46,947 nt of DNA, taken from positions 1 to 46,947 of the forward strand of contig NZ_BAEO01000063.1 of NCBI RefSeq assembly GCF_000314995.1, in the 5' to 3' direction. Positions 8,430 to 17,571 of this stretch are shown piece by piece. Both the position numbers and the translations under genes were made by a program. This stretch comes from Paraglaciecola arctica BSs20135 (lineage in GTDB: Bacteria > Pseudomonadota > Gammaproteobacteria > Enterobacterales > Alteromonadaceae). Every line of letters begins with the position of its first letter. Position 1 is the stretch's first letter. The notes under the pieces were generated by a model. It searched no databases and had not been told where the DNA came from. It was given only the letters and a program-made list of their open reading frames with translations.

Positions 8430-9395
8430 TTATAGTGCTAAAGGTGGTTCTTGTAATGCAGAATACTGTTCTTTTAATCCCAGTATTTGTTGTTCCCAAT
8501 ATTTGCCGTCGGCAAACCAAGGGAAAGCTTGTGGAAATGCGGGGTCTTGCCAGCGTTTTGTTAGCCAAGCCATATAATGCACCATACGCATGGCTCGCAA
8601 GGGCTCTATTATGGCAAGCTGTGTATTATCAAATTCACAAAACTCCTCATAGGCTTCGACTAGTGTATCCATTTGAATAAACTGCTGTTGTCTGTCCCCC
8701 GATAGCATCATCCACAAGTCTTGGATCGCAGGCCCGCTTCTGCAATCATCTAAATCAACAAAAGTTGGGCCGTCGCGCCACAATATGTTGCCTGGGTGAC
8801 AATCCCCGTGCAGCCTAATGTTATTTGTGCTTTGGTAAAGTGATAGGGCTAAATCGACAACTTGCTGTAAAATAGTGAAAAATGCTTGCTGTAAGCCTGA
8901 AGGGATCAGTGGACTGTTTTGTAGCTCTTGTAATGGTTTCACCAAATACTCATCAACACTTATTGTTGGCCGATAGGCAAAATCAGCACTTTTGGCAACA
9001 GCATGAATTCGGCCAATAAAGCGTCCCATCCATTCGACTTGATTTAAATTGTCGACTTCAAATTGTCTACCGCCTACCGAAGGGAAAAGTGCAAAGCAGT
9101 AGTCGTTATAAAGATGCAGGCTTTGTTTGTTGTAAACTAACGGTGCAACCACAGGAATTTCATGAGAAGCCAACTCAATAGAAAAATCATGTTCTTCTTG
9201 AATTTGAGCTTGGCTCCAACGTTGTGGTCGATAAAATTTGGCCACATAACGTTTTTTGTCTTCAGCAATAAACTGATAAACCCTGTTTTCGTAGCTGTTG
9301 AGTGCTAACAGTCCCGACTCAACGCGAATGTCTTGTGATTCGATCGCATCAAGTATCAGGTCTGGAGTGAGTCCAGAAAAATCAAAAGTACTCAT
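8430..9395 (-). CDS. srkA: Stress response kinase A (YihE family)
   Basis: A 321-residue Ser/Thr protein kinase of the aminoglycoside-phosphotransferase fold (E. coli SrkA has 328). It is linked to protection from envelope-stress-induced death. The catalytic loop is LHGDCHPGN (about 195-203) with Asp198 as base; the Mg-binding motif is FVDLDD (about 213-217). The N-lobe has ENRVYQFI and a YVAKFYRP segment carrying the ATP-binding lysine. Its start codon overlaps the ccoG stop by four bases, so it is translationally coupled to ccoG. In enterics srkA precedes dsbA; here dsbA is about 2 kb downstream with the porin pair inserted. Confidence 0.93.
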   Translation of the reverse strand: MSTFDFSGLTPDLILDAIESQDIRVESGLLALNSYENRVYQFIAEDKKRYVAKFYRPQRWSQAQIQEEHDFSIELASHEIPVVAPLVYNKQSLHLYNDYCFALFPSVGGRQFEVDNLNQVEWMGRFIGRIHAVAKSADFAYRPTISVDEYLVKPLQELQNSPLIPSGLQQAFFTILQQVVDLALSLYQSTNNIRLHGDCHPGNILWRDGPTFVDLDDCRSGPAIQDLWMMLSGDRQQQFIQMDTLVEAYEEFCEFDNTQLAIIEPLRAMRMVHYMAWLTKRWQDPAFPQAFPWFADGKYWEQQILGLKEQYSALQEPPLAL

Positions 9396-10825
9396 AAATC
9401 AGGATACAAAAATTTACTTATTGCTTGTACCTTGACTGCGTTATTTTCATCACCTATTGATTCAACTCTAAAGCTAAATTCTGTGGATTCTTGGGTTAAT
9501 TTACTTGGGTTGATGGCAATGCTTATAGGTAAATTGAACACCTCACCACCTGCAACAGTTGCTTCATCTTCACCAATATAAGTGTGTCCTTCAAGGTTAT
9601 CAACGTATATGTGGTAGCGTTGTGTGAGTTGTGATTTATTCAGAATTTTTATGGTAAATACGTTCTCAATAAGCCCATAACCGGTTTCTCGAAACATGGG
9701 AACTCGGTCTTTTATAATATCTATTTCCAACGGTTTCCTAGACGCAATTTCAAAAATAAGCAGTCCTGACATTAATAATAAAACCATTGCGTAACCAATT
9801 AGTTTAGGTCGAAATATTTTTGTTTTCCCGCCAGCTAATTCTGTTTCTGAGGTAAAACTAATCAATCCCTTGGGATAGTTCATTTTTTCCATAACACCAT
9901 TACAGGCATCTACGCAGGCACCGCAATTTATACATTCATATTGCAAACCGTTACGAATATCAATGCCTGTTGGGCAAACTTGTACGCAAAGGTTGCAATC
10001 AATACAGTCACCTAGTCCCTGAGTTTGATTTTCTTCACGACTGACTTTTCGTCCTCTTGGGCCTCTTTGTTCTCCCCGCGTAGTATTATAGGCAACGGTG
10101 AAAGTGTCTTTGTCGAACATGGCAGATTGAAAGCGTGCATAAGGACATATGTGTGTACACATGATTTCTCGCATCCATCCTGCGTTACCATAAGTACAAA
10201 GCGTAAAAAACAGTACCCAAAAAACCGCCCAAAAACTGCTTGAGAAGGTAAAAAACTCAACAAATAAATTGTCAATGGGGGTGAAATAACCAACAAAGGT
10301 CAAAGAGGTAAGTAATGCAACTGAAACCCAAGCAAAATGCTTAAGTGTTTTGCGCCAAAATTTATCAAAGTCCATTTTTCTTTGATCTAGCTTCATTCGT
10401 TTATGGTTGCTGCCTTCAATTCTTTCTTCAAACCAGATGTAAATAAAGGTCCAGGTAGTTTGTGGACACATAAAACCACACCAAACACGACCCGCAAAGG
10501 TGGTTACAAAAAATAATGCAAAGGCGGCCACTATCAAGATCCATGCAAATAACGTCAAATCTTGTGGCCAAAGTGTTAAGCCAAATATATTAAAACGCTG
10601 TGCACCAATATCAAATAAAACGGCTTGACTACCATTAAACTGTAGCCACGGAAGCATCGCAAAACTTCCCAAAAAAAACAGTCCAAAAAATCGACGAATA
10701 TTTTCCAGCATGCCAGTAACCGCTCGCACATATATTCTACTGCGAGGTGTGTTGTCATGTTTGTTTTTATCTGGGCGGTGTACTTTTACGGGTGAGATGT
10801 TTTTAACGGGAATGCGCTCACTCAT
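9392..10825 (-). CDS. ccoG: Cytochrome oxidase assembly protein CcoG/FixG
   Basis: A membrane iron-sulfur protein needed to mature cbb3-type oxidase, acting as a copper reductase in the family. After several membrane helices it shows RVWCGFMCPQTTW. Two ferredoxin cysteine clusters follow, CIDCNLCVQVCPTG and CINCGACVDAC. The C-terminal third is the FixG immunoglobulin-like periplasmic domain. I chose the ATG at 10825 (MSERIPVKN) because AAGGA lies 6 bases before it; the longer reading from 10855 has no ribosome-binding site. Length is 477 residues. No cco oxidase genes are in the window. It overlaps srkA. Confidence 0.93.
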   Translation of the reverse strand: MSERIPVKNISPVKVHRPDKNKHDNTPRSRIYVRAVTGMLENIRRFFGLFFLGSFAMLPWLQFNGSQAVLFDIGAQRFNIFGLTLWPQDLTLFAWILIVAAFALFFVTTFAGRVWCGFMCPQTTWTFIYIWFEERIEGSNHKRMKLDQRKMDFDKFWRKTLKHFAWVSVALLTSLTFVGYFTPIDNLFVEFFTFSSSFWAVFWVLFFTLCTYGNAGWMREIMCTHICPYARFQSAMFDKDTFTVAYNTTRGEQRGPRGRKVSREENQTQGLGDCIDCNLCVQVCPTGIDIRNGLQYECINCGACVDACNGVMEKMNYPKGLISFTSETELAGGKTKIFRPKLIGYAMVLLLMSGLLIFEIASRKPLEIDIIKDRVPMFRETGYGLIENVFTIKILNKSQLTQRYHIYVDNLEGHTYIGEDEATVAGGEVFNLPISIAINPSKLTQESTEFSFRVESIGDENNAVKVQAISKFLYPDL

Positions 10826-10901
10826 TGGGTGTCCTTGGTATATCAAAAAATGCAAGAATAGAGAGTTTTATAGACTCTGATAACTAAAGGAGTATACCAG
10901 T

Positions 10902-11000
10902 ATGTTAACTACCATGCTTGATCTTGGTCAGGCTTTTTCTCGTTTTACCCACGGTTACTATATGCTATGGATTGTTATTCTTGGTTATCAGAAGATATAA
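10902..11000 (+). CDS. Candidate 32-residue membrane peptide
   Basis: A short frame starting MLTTMLDLGQAF and ending in a hydrophobic stretch YYMLWIVILGY then QKI. It is preceded by a strong ribosome-binding site, AAAGGAG, nine bases before the ATG. It lies between the divergent ccoG start and the next hypothetical gene. No family is recognised. The site and the single membrane segment make it more than noise, but there is no conservation evidence. Confidence 0.35.
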   Translation: MLTTMLDLGQAFSRFTHGYYMLWIVILGYQKI

Positions 11001-11081
11001 CTATTGACTATATTTTATGAGCCTGTTCTCGAGTAGCATATACAATCTTCTAATGATTGAATAGTTTTTGAGTCACAGAGT

Positions 11082-11441
11082 ATGTTGCGTTTTGTTGTAG
11101 TTACATTTGAAATTTTGGCATTGATAATGATTTTGCGCAGCGCATTTGTACAATTTTGGTTGTCGGATATGCAAACAAACACATCACAGTGGATGCACGG
11201 TATCTCTATGACCATAGATAATCAACAACTGGCTAAGTTTAGAAATCAAATTTCGGATCATGTGCAAGATTTATCCGAACCCCAAACAGAATATTTAAAT
11301 AGGATCACTAGTACAAAAACTGAGCTTAACAATTTTAATCTACATTATTGTTACGCTGGGGATAAAAATCCTTATATTTATGGAAGCAATTTACATTATG
11401 TCTGTGGTGAAATTAGCCGTAAAGGTATTCTAAAAGTGTAA
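11082..11441 (+). CDS. Hypothetical membrane-anchored protein
   Basis: A 119-residue frame with one N-terminal hydrophobic helix (about residues 3-26) and then a soluble, probably periplasmic part. The C-terminal half has the distinctive segments HYCYAGDKNPYIYG and HYVCGEISRKG, with two cysteines that could pair. The ribosome-binding site is weak. It is the only open frame in its stretch and converges on the sensor kinase gene 20 bases away. I do not recognise the family. Confidence 0.5.
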   Translation: MLRFVVVTFEILALIMILRSAFVQFWLSDMQTNTSQWMHGISMTIDNQQLAKFRNQISDHVQDLSEPQTEYLNRITSTKTELNNFNLHYCYAGDKNPYIYGSNLHYVCGEISRKGILKV

Positions 11442-11461
11442 TCAGAGTTCAGATTGGGGCG

Positions 11462-12690
11462 TTAAAAAGGATTGGGTAAGGTAATTACAAATTTAGCGCC
11501 TCCCAACTCCCCATCTGTGACGTAACAATCCCCTTGATGCCAATCGACAATTCTCTGTACTATCGCCAATCCAAGACCCGCTCCCCCTTTTTGCCTATCT
11601 CGACTTTCATCAGGACGAAAAAAGGGTGAGAATATTTTTTTACGCATAGCCTGCGAAACGCCAATACCGTCATCTTCGATACATATTTTAATGACATCTT
11701 TTTGCTTGATGACATGTATCTCTAGTTTTTCTTTAGCATAACGCGCACCGTTTAATACTAAATTTTCAATCGCTCTTTCGATAAAGTGTTCATCGGCTAA
11801 TACTTGAGGATCATCACCATAAACCCTTACGTTTAAGTTAGTTAGATGACTTCCTTTCAAACGATAAATCAATTGCTGACACAGTTGTTTAATTGGAATT
11901 TCTGCTAGGTTCATTTCGGGAATTCTTGCGTCGGTACTGGCATAATCCAACATTTCTTGTACAAGATGTTCTAATTCATTGACGTCTTTTTGCATATCCA
12001 GCCAAGGTTCGCTTTGTGCCGTGGGGTTCATCGCCAGGGCAAATTTTAATCGTGCCAGTGGAGTCCGAAACTCGTGGGTCACAGCACCACTTAGTTCTCG
12101 CTGATTTTGCATCAGTTGGGTGATTTGGCGTCCCATATTGTTAAGGGATTTTGCAATAGGGTAAATCAAAGATGTTTTACTAATATTGTTTTGCACAATG
12201 CTGCCATCGGGCTTGACGTTGGAAACGGTTTTTTCAAGATTTGATAAATCACGCCATAATGGCCAAATCCAAAATGCAATAACGCCACCTAACAACAAAA
12301 AAACAAAACACTGTATAACAGAAATCTTCCCGAGTCTGGTCTGCTTATAGGCAGTGATATTTCTAGCAGTTGGGTTTCATTATCAAGTATATAAATTTGC
12401 TCTGTTACACTTGAGTCACTAAGTACTATTGCTTGCCCATCATGTAATTTTTTTAAATTGCTATCGGACCATGCAATATCGCCTAAAGTGCGTATTTGAT
12501 GAGTGCCTCCTAAGCGTTGAATAAAGCTTGGCATATCAACATTTTGCAGTTTGGCTGCTTCAAACACAGGCCCTAACAGTTGAGTGTTAGATGTTTCTGA
12601 CTGAGTGTAAAATATGCGTTCAAGACCGGCACTAAGGCCCACTAAAGATACCGCAATAAATAAATACAAACTTATGAATAGGCGCGCCAT
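11462..12690 (-). CDS. Sensor histidine kinase (RstB-like), frameshifted
   Basis: Two frames together make one RstB-like kinase. The first (12690 down to 12289) carries the first membrane helix and periplasmic sensor and enters the second helix as RFLLYSVLFF before an early stop. The second (from about 12298 to 11462) resumes that helix as LLLGGVIAFWIWPL, then HAMP, HisKA with VTHEFRTPLARLK, and an ATPase domain with ENLVLNGARYA, EDDGIGV and GGAGLGLAI. The join is a run of seven T on the coding strand; one more T, or a -1 slip, restores a continuous kinase of about 410 residues. All catalytic motifs are intact, so this is a sequencing error, a recent mutation or recoding. It follows its regulator by 6 bases. 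Confidence 0.85.
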
Positions 12691-12696
12691 ATAAGG

Positions 12697-13398
12697 TTAA
12701 TCGTCCCAAGCATCTGCGACAAAGAAAAATCCCTTACCCCAAATAGTCTTTATCCGGTAGGGATGTTGGCTATTGTCTTGTAGTTTTTTACGTAACCGGG
12801 AAATTCGTACGTCGGCACTGCGATCCAAACCATCATATTCACGTCCTATTACGTCTTTATACAAAGTTGTCCGGTCAACTAAGGTTGCTGGATTTTTGGC
12901 TAGTTTCCATAACATATCAAATTCGTGGCTGGTTAATTGTACATCTTGACCTTTTAAGCATGCCGAACGCGTTGCACGGTCAATAATGAGTTGTCCATAT
13001 TGTAATTTTTGTTGTGAATTGGTTGCAGCAGTTGGCACTTTATGGCGACGCAACAAAGCGTTGATCCGAGCCAGTAATACTCTTGGCTCAACGGGTTTGA
13101 TGATGTAATCATCGGCACCAATTTCTAAACCAAAAACCTGATCGAAATCATCGTTTTTTGCGGTCATAAATAACAGTGGACCAGAGTAAAAAGGCCTGAC
13201 TTTATTACATAACGTAAAACCGTTTTCACCAGGCAACATTACGTCTAACAGCAATATGTCGGGAGGTGAAGTTTGCACATGTTGCAGCAAGTTTTCGCCA
13301 TTGGGCAAACTCTGAACAATAAAATCGTGTTCAGTAAGATATTGGCTGATGAGTCGGCTTAATCTTTCGTCATCTTCGACTAATAAAACTTGTTTCAT
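12697..13398 (-). CDS. OmpR-family response regulator (RstA-like)
   Basis: A 233-residue two-component regulator. The receiver domain begins MKQVLLVEDDERLS, with the phosphorylated Asp in LLLDVMLPGENG, Thr in LFMTAKN and Lys in YIIKPVEP. The SGP and GADDYIIK segments resemble RstA. A winged-helix DNA-binding domain follows (LTSHEFDMLWKLA, DVRISRLRKKL). I chose the ATG at 13398 because it overlaps the preceding stop as TGATG and has GGAG nine bases before it. The frame can be extended to 13413, but that start has no ribosome-binding site. It is the third gene of the MipA operon. Confidence 0.92.
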   Translation of the reverse strand: MKQVLLVEDDERLSRLISQYLTEHDFIVQSLPNGENLLQHVQTSPPDILLLDVMLPGENGFTLCNKVRPFYSGPLLFMTAKNDDFDQVFGLEIGADDYIIKPVEPRVLLARINALLRRHKVPTAATNSQQKLQYGQLIIDRATRSACLKGQDVQLTSHEFDMLWKLAKNPATLVDRTTLYKDVIGREYDGLDRSADVRISRLRKKLQDNSQHPYRIKTIWGKGFFFVADAWDD

Positions 13399-13772
13399 CA
13401 AAAAAGACTCCATGGAGGTCGGATCCGTCTACGTTGTTCATGTGGTTCCAAGTATTTGATCAATAATTTTTTTGAAAGTATGGTTTTCTGTGCTTTATTC
13501 TTTAATTCAATTAGTGAATTTTTTTTAATCAATATAGATGTTTTTTTATGGAAGTAAGCCTTCTGAGAACAATTTAACAAATGTCCGTCAAGATAAAGAC
13601 AGAGTTGCTCTGAAGGCATATTTTGTGTCTCAATGCTAAAAGACATTTGGCACTCGTCACCCACTCTTTGAGCAACACATATATTGGGTTGTATAGTCCA
13701 CGCAGGTGTTTGTGCAGAGATATTACTGCAAAAAAAGATACCCGCAATTATTACAATTGCTCTCAATGCCAT
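13398..13772 (-). CDS. DUF3019 family protein
   Basis: A 124-residue exported protein: signal peptide about 1-20 (cleavage near NISAQ), then a small domain with spaced cysteines (NICVAQRVGDECQM, EQLCLYLDG, LLNCSQ). It ends RRRIRPPWSLF, the characteristic end of DUF3019 proteins. It lies 6 bases after the MipA-like gene, and its stop overlaps the response regulator start. Gene order MipA - DUF3019 - RstA - RstB is a pattern known from Shewanella and Alteromonas, pointing to a periplasmic part in the sensing or output of that system. Biochemical function is unknown. Confidence 0.8.
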   Translation of the reverse strand: MALRAIVIIAGIFFCSNISAQTPAWTIQPNICVAQRVGDECQMSFSIETQNMPSEQLCLYLDGHLLNCSQKAYFHKKTSILIKKNSLIELKNKAQKTILSKKLLIKYLEPHEQRRRIRPPWSLF

Positions 13773-13778
13773 TGCCTA

Positions 13779-14693
13779 CTAAAAACGATACGCTACACCT
13801 AAGAATATCCTACGAATATTATTTTGCTCTATTAGAGGGCTGCTTGTTAGCGAGTTGGGTAGCCATCGATAGCCCATACTTGCCAACCATGACCAGTTTT
13901 CATTAATAGGCTTTTGGGTATTAATAGACATGTAAGGTTGCCATCCGGATTTACCATCAAAATAAAATTCCTTGAGTGGAGTATCTCTTTGTGAAACGCC
14001 ATAATAATAGTCAATCAAACGGGCGCTTTTCCAATCAGTGCCTATACGCGCACCCAATCGAAAATCATTCCATAACCACCTATGGCTATATTCTAACCCT
14101 AGTTGACTGCCTTTGTGTACATTGCTGATATCTTGTTGAAATGTTAATTGCCATTCACCATTAGATAAAAAATAATGGCCTCGAATACCAGCATTGATTG
14201 CCCACTTACGGCTCGCTATTTCGTCAATCGATAAATTGGATTGAGGTGTTTTGATTATTTCAGAAGGCGAATCAGTCGAATCAGACGTTCCTGACCAATC
14301 AGGGGAGATGGGCATGGAAGTGGATATGCTATTTGTCGGTGCTAAGATGTTGGCAGGATGCAAAAAACTAAAAAATGCACTTTCTCGATCAAGGTGTAGA
14401 AAAGTTTCAAATGCAAATTGGGATTGGTTTAACCACTGATACCCCAGCTCGCCATTATCAAAATATGCTTTTTCTGCATACCAAGCGACGTCTGGTAATA
14501 TCACCAAGGGAATGTCATCCCCATCAACAAGTGGGTTGCTTTTTATGCCTAAGCCAAAGGCGATACCAAGGTGCCAGCTACTTTTTTCAATGCATGTTTC
14601 ATCCCCAGAACAAGCGAGTATTGTTCCGGAAAAAAATATAGATAACAGAATGAGTAAACGAAAAAACACAGCGTACAAAAACAAAGTCCTCAC
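13779..14693 (-). CDS. MipA/OmpV family outer-membrane protein
   Basis: About 300 residues with an N-terminal signal sequence (LLILLSIFFSGTILA) and a barrel domain. MipA/OmpV hallmarks are the opening WHLGIAFGLGIKSNPLVDG, DIPLVILPDVAWYAE and a C-terminal RIFLGVAYRF ending in Phe. These proteins sit in the outer membrane, and some scaffold murein enzymes. The start is uncertain: GTG at 14693 has no ribosome-binding site, while TTG at 14678 has GAGG eight bases before it. It is first in a four-gene operon with DUF3019 and a two-component system, which probably regulates it. Confidence 0.8.
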   Translation of the reverse strand: MRTLFLYAVFFRLLILLSIFFSGTILACSGDETCIEKSSWHLGIAFGLGIKSNPLVDGDDIPLVILPDVAWYAEKAYFDNGELGYQWLNQSQFAFETFLHLDRESAFFSFLHPANILAPTNSISTSMPISPDWSGTSDSTDSPSEIIKTPQSNLSIDEIASRKWAINAGIRGHYFLSNGEWQLTFQQDISNVHKGSQLGLEYSHRWLWNDFRLGARIGTDWKSARLIDYYYGVSQRDTPLKEFYFDGKSGWQPYMSINTQKPINENWSWLASMGYRWLPNSLTSSPLIEQNNIRRIFLGVAYRF

Positions 14694-14839
14694 ATCGATA
14701 ATATGCGTAGCCTAGCAGAGTTTTTGTGCTGCTTGTAATAGGGTTACAATTATTCACAAATAGATCCAAATTGGCGCATATATAATACGCTGGATTCACT
14801 ACAATCATCTACATCATTTATATAAAAAGGTATTTGATT

Positions 14840-16849
14840 ATGCTTCAACCCAAAAACCACAATATTGGCGACCTGTTGTGCGTAGCTGTTATTCTGATGA
14901 TCGTTTTGGTATTAGCGGCTTGTTCGGATGAAAACACCAAAGTTATTGATGATCCCATTAATGAAAGACCTACTGAGCCTCCGAAGCTGAATTCGGCTAC
15001 TTCTTTTGATGGACCGTTGGTTAAGGCTGGGCAACTTTCTGTTAGTCGCTTTATTAAAAATGGTATTTACTCAGCGGCATTTGATTATGCCAATTCTTAT
15101 AAAGAAGGGGTGCCTGAACCTACCTCGAATCTAGATAGTGCATCTAGTGATTTTTCTAGCACTAATACTCAAGAGTCAGGAGTCGATGAAGCGGACCGTA
15201 TAGAATACGATGGAAATATACTGTATCTAGCTGCTTACCCAGAATGGTTCGAGGGCGGAACTGATAAATCGAAAGTGAGAGTTTTGGAGAGACAAAATGA
15301 CTTTTCTCTAAATTCACTGACTGAATTACCTCTGGGAGATGAAAATTCTAATATTGAAGGTATGTATCAACATAATGATAGGTTAGCGGTGTTAAGTACC
15401 AACACTCAATTTTACACCATTGATGCGCTTTCCTTTGCACCAGAACCTTGGTCGTTAAGTGAGCAAAAATTAACTTTAGATATATATGACACTTCTTTAC
15501 CAAGTAGTCCTTCCACAGTGAGCAATATCAAAATAGATGGTTCGATGATTTCGAGTCGTCGTATAGGTGATGAGCTTTATATAGTGACCAGTTATACTGC
15601 CTATATTGAAGGGCTTAACCCTAATGCCAGCACCGAAGAAGAGTTACTAGCAAATTATCTGACTATTTTAGACACAGCAGATTCCGAGCTTATGCCAAAA
15701 ATCTATCGAGATGGTGACCAAGGCACGCCTTTAAACACAACTGAAGACTGTGTTATCCCTGCTCAAGCTACAGACAAAGATGGATATGCCCAGCTTTTAA
15801 GCGTCAGCAGAATTAACTTAACTGACCCTAACGATATTCAGTCTAGTTGCATTAGTTCAGTGGCAAATATGTTGTATATGTCTGAGGCAAACCTGTATTT
15901 AAGTTCGACTGTGGATAATCAAACTGTTTTACATAAAGTGTCGTTAGATGCAGATTTGACCTATCAGGCAACAGGTAAGGTTGATGGTGTTATTGGCTGG
16001 CGAGGAGCGCCTAATCTGCGTTTAAGTGAACAAGATGAATATTTACGGATAGTGACCAGTGATTATTCTCAAACAGGGCCTCAACACAAACTTTCAATCT
16101 TGAGTCAGCAAGGCAGTGAGTTAGCTATTGTGGCTGCGTTACCCAATGACACATCCCCTGAACCAATAGGAAAGCCTGGTGAAGATATCTTTGCTGTTCG
16201 ATTTTTTGGAGACAGAGGTTACATAGTCACTTTTGAAAGAATAGACCCGCTTTATGTACTCGACTTAGCCAATCCCAATGCTCCGAAAGTGTTAGGTGCG
16301 TTAGAAATTCCTGGGTTTTCTAGTTATTTACACCCGTTGGATAATGGCTATCTGCTTGGAGTAGGTCAACAGGTTAATATTAATAATATTCCTGAAAATG
16401 GAAAAGTAACTGACGAACCTGTGACCCAAGAAGGAATGAAAATCAGTTTATTTAATGTAACTGATCCAAGTAATCCTGTTGAGGTGAATAGTATTGTTAA
16501 ACCTAGTAGTTATACGCCAGTTGAGTATGATTATCGCGCATTGTCGGTGCTAAATAATAATGGCAATTACCAATTCGCATTACCTCTTGAGAGTTGGTAT
16601 ACAGGGTCCAATGAACTAGTGGGTATTTGGGCACCTTCTAATAGCTTGCTATTGCTAGAAGTTGACACTACATCTAACACGCCTGAGTTAATTCAAAGGA
16701 GTGAGATGCGACCTAAAGTAAGTGACGCCTATGCCGGAGGATGGAATGACAGAAGTATTATTCATGGTGATAACGTCTATTATATCCATGGCAATCAAGT
16801 ATGGCATACCACTTGGGCTGAGGATGCCCCAATATTTGGGCCTTTTTAA
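14840..16849 (+). CDS. Beta-propeller domain lipoprotein
   Basis: A 669-residue secreted protein of the C-terminal beta-propeller family. From the ATG at 14840 (AAAAAGG nine bases upstream) the signal reads to a lipobox VLAAC with Cys28, so it should be lipid-anchored. The family signature TNTQESGVDEADRIEYDG is present near residue 110, followed by repeated blades such as LYIVTSYTAYI, RGYIVTFERIDPLYVLDL and VYYIHGNQVW. Function in this family is not established. It is transcribed divergently from the MipA operon and ends 45 bases before a strong hairpin. Confidence 0.85.
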   Translation: MLQPKNHNIGDLLCVAVILMIVLVLAACSDENTKVIDDPINERPTEPPKLNSATSFDGPLVKAGQLSVSRFIKNGIYSAAFDYANSYKEGVPEPTSNLDSASSDFSSTNTQESGVDEADRIEYDGNILYLAAYPEWFEGGTDKSKVRVLERQNDFSLNSLTELPLGDENSNIEGMYQHNDRLAVLSTNTQFYTIDALSFAPEPWSLSEQKLTLDIYDTSLPSSPSTVSNIKIDGSMISSRRIGDELYIVTSYTAYIEGLNPNASTEEELLANYLTILDTADSELMPKIYRDGDQGTPLNTTEDCVIPAQATDKDGYAQLLSVSRINLTDPNDIQSSCISSVANMLYMSEANLYLSSTVDNQTVLHKVSLDADLTYQATGKVDGVIGWRGAPNLRLSEQDEYLRIVTSDYSQTGPQHKLSILSQQGSELAIVAALPNDTSPEPIGKPGEDIFAVRFFGDRGYIVTFERIDPLYVLDLANPNAPKVLGALEIPGFSSYLHPLDNGYLLGVGQQVNINNIPENGKVTDEPVTQEGMKISLFNVTDPSNPVEVNSIVKPSSYTPVEYDYRALSVLNNNGNYQFALPLESWYTGSNELVGIWAPSNSLLLLEVDTTSNTPELIQRSEMRPKVSDAYAGGWNDRSIIHGDNVYYIHGNQVWHTTWAEDAPIFGPF

Positions 16850-16894
16850 TCAGTCCTGACTATATTGACTTAACTTTTTTTGATGGCTTGATCC

Positions 16895-16940
16895 AAGTTG
16901 TCATCTAAGATCGCTGTTAACCGACCTTAGATGACAACTT
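16895..16940. terminator. Long hairpin after the beta-propeller gene
   Basis: AAGTTGTCATCTAAG and CTTAGATGACAACTT are perfect 15-bp arms. After one mismatch TCG/CGA extends the stem, leaving an 8-base loop CTGTTAAC. There is no T-run, so it may be a processing or stability element, or a symmetrical operator before the DUF3016 gene, rather than a classic terminator. Confidence 0.55.
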
Positions 16941-17013
16941 ATTTGTATTAAATTCAGTATATATTCAGGTATTAGTGCAATACTGGAAAGTAGTTCAACG
17001 TAGGGGATTTATT

Positions 17014-17571
17014 ATGAAAATATTAACCGGTCTTATTATATCTGCAGTGACATTAGGCCTGTCTAGTCAAGTTTTGGCACAAACAGAAGTTGAAATCGAA
17101 TGGGACAAACCGGAAAAATACCGTGATGTCAGGCCCAGCAATGAATCGCGCAAAAGATTCAGAGAAGCGACTTTTGAGCGTATTAACAAATATATGAATG
17201 AATTGGCATCGGCAATACCCGATAATAAAAAATTGCTTATGAAAGTAAGCGACCTTGATTTGGCTGGGCAAGTTTGGCCTGCGTCTTTTGTTGGATTGGG
17301 GCATAGTGTATCTGACGTACGGGTCATTAAAAATATAGATATCCCAAGGATGAACTTTAGTTACCAGTTATTGGATGAGTCTGGTGAGATAGTGCAAGAA
17401 GCGGAAGTAAATCTCAAAGATATGTCATTTCTCGATCGTGGTAACCGGTTTTTCAAAAGTGAAATGTTACGTTACGAAAAAAACATGTTGAAACGTTGGT
17501 TTGATGAAGAGTTCGAATCACAAATAACACCGCAGACTGCTAATAAAGAACTAGTTAACCAGAACAGTTAA
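17014..17571 (+). CDS. DUF3016 family exported protein
   Basis: A 185-residue periplasmic protein. The start is taken at ATG 17014 because it is preceded by TAGGGG and begins a proper signal peptide (MKILTGLIISAVTLGLSSQVLA). The mature part contains VEIEWDKPEKYRDVRP, a KVSDLDLAGQVWP segment and ends with a basic-aromatic helix (EKNMLKRWFDEEF), as in DUF3016 proteins. Function is unknown. Its stop codon overlaps the stop of the convergent diguanylate cyclase gene. Confidence 0.8.
   Translation: MKILTGLIISAVTLGLSSQVLAQTEVEIEWDKPEKYRDVRPSNESRKRFREATFERINKYMNELASAIPDNKKLLMKVSDLDLAGQVWPASFVGLGHSVSDVRVIKNIDIPRMNFSYQLLDESGEIVQEAEVNLKDMSFLDRGNRFFKSEMLRYEKNMLKRWFDEEFESQITPQTANKELVNQNS

Noticed and set aside
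8327-8680. Plus-strand frame of 117 codons
   Set aside because: It mostly overlaps the well-supported srkA gene in antisense and has no ribosome-binding site or family features.
10012-10296. Frames inside ccoG on either strand
   Set aside because: They are shadows of a gene with intact ferredoxin cysteine motifs.
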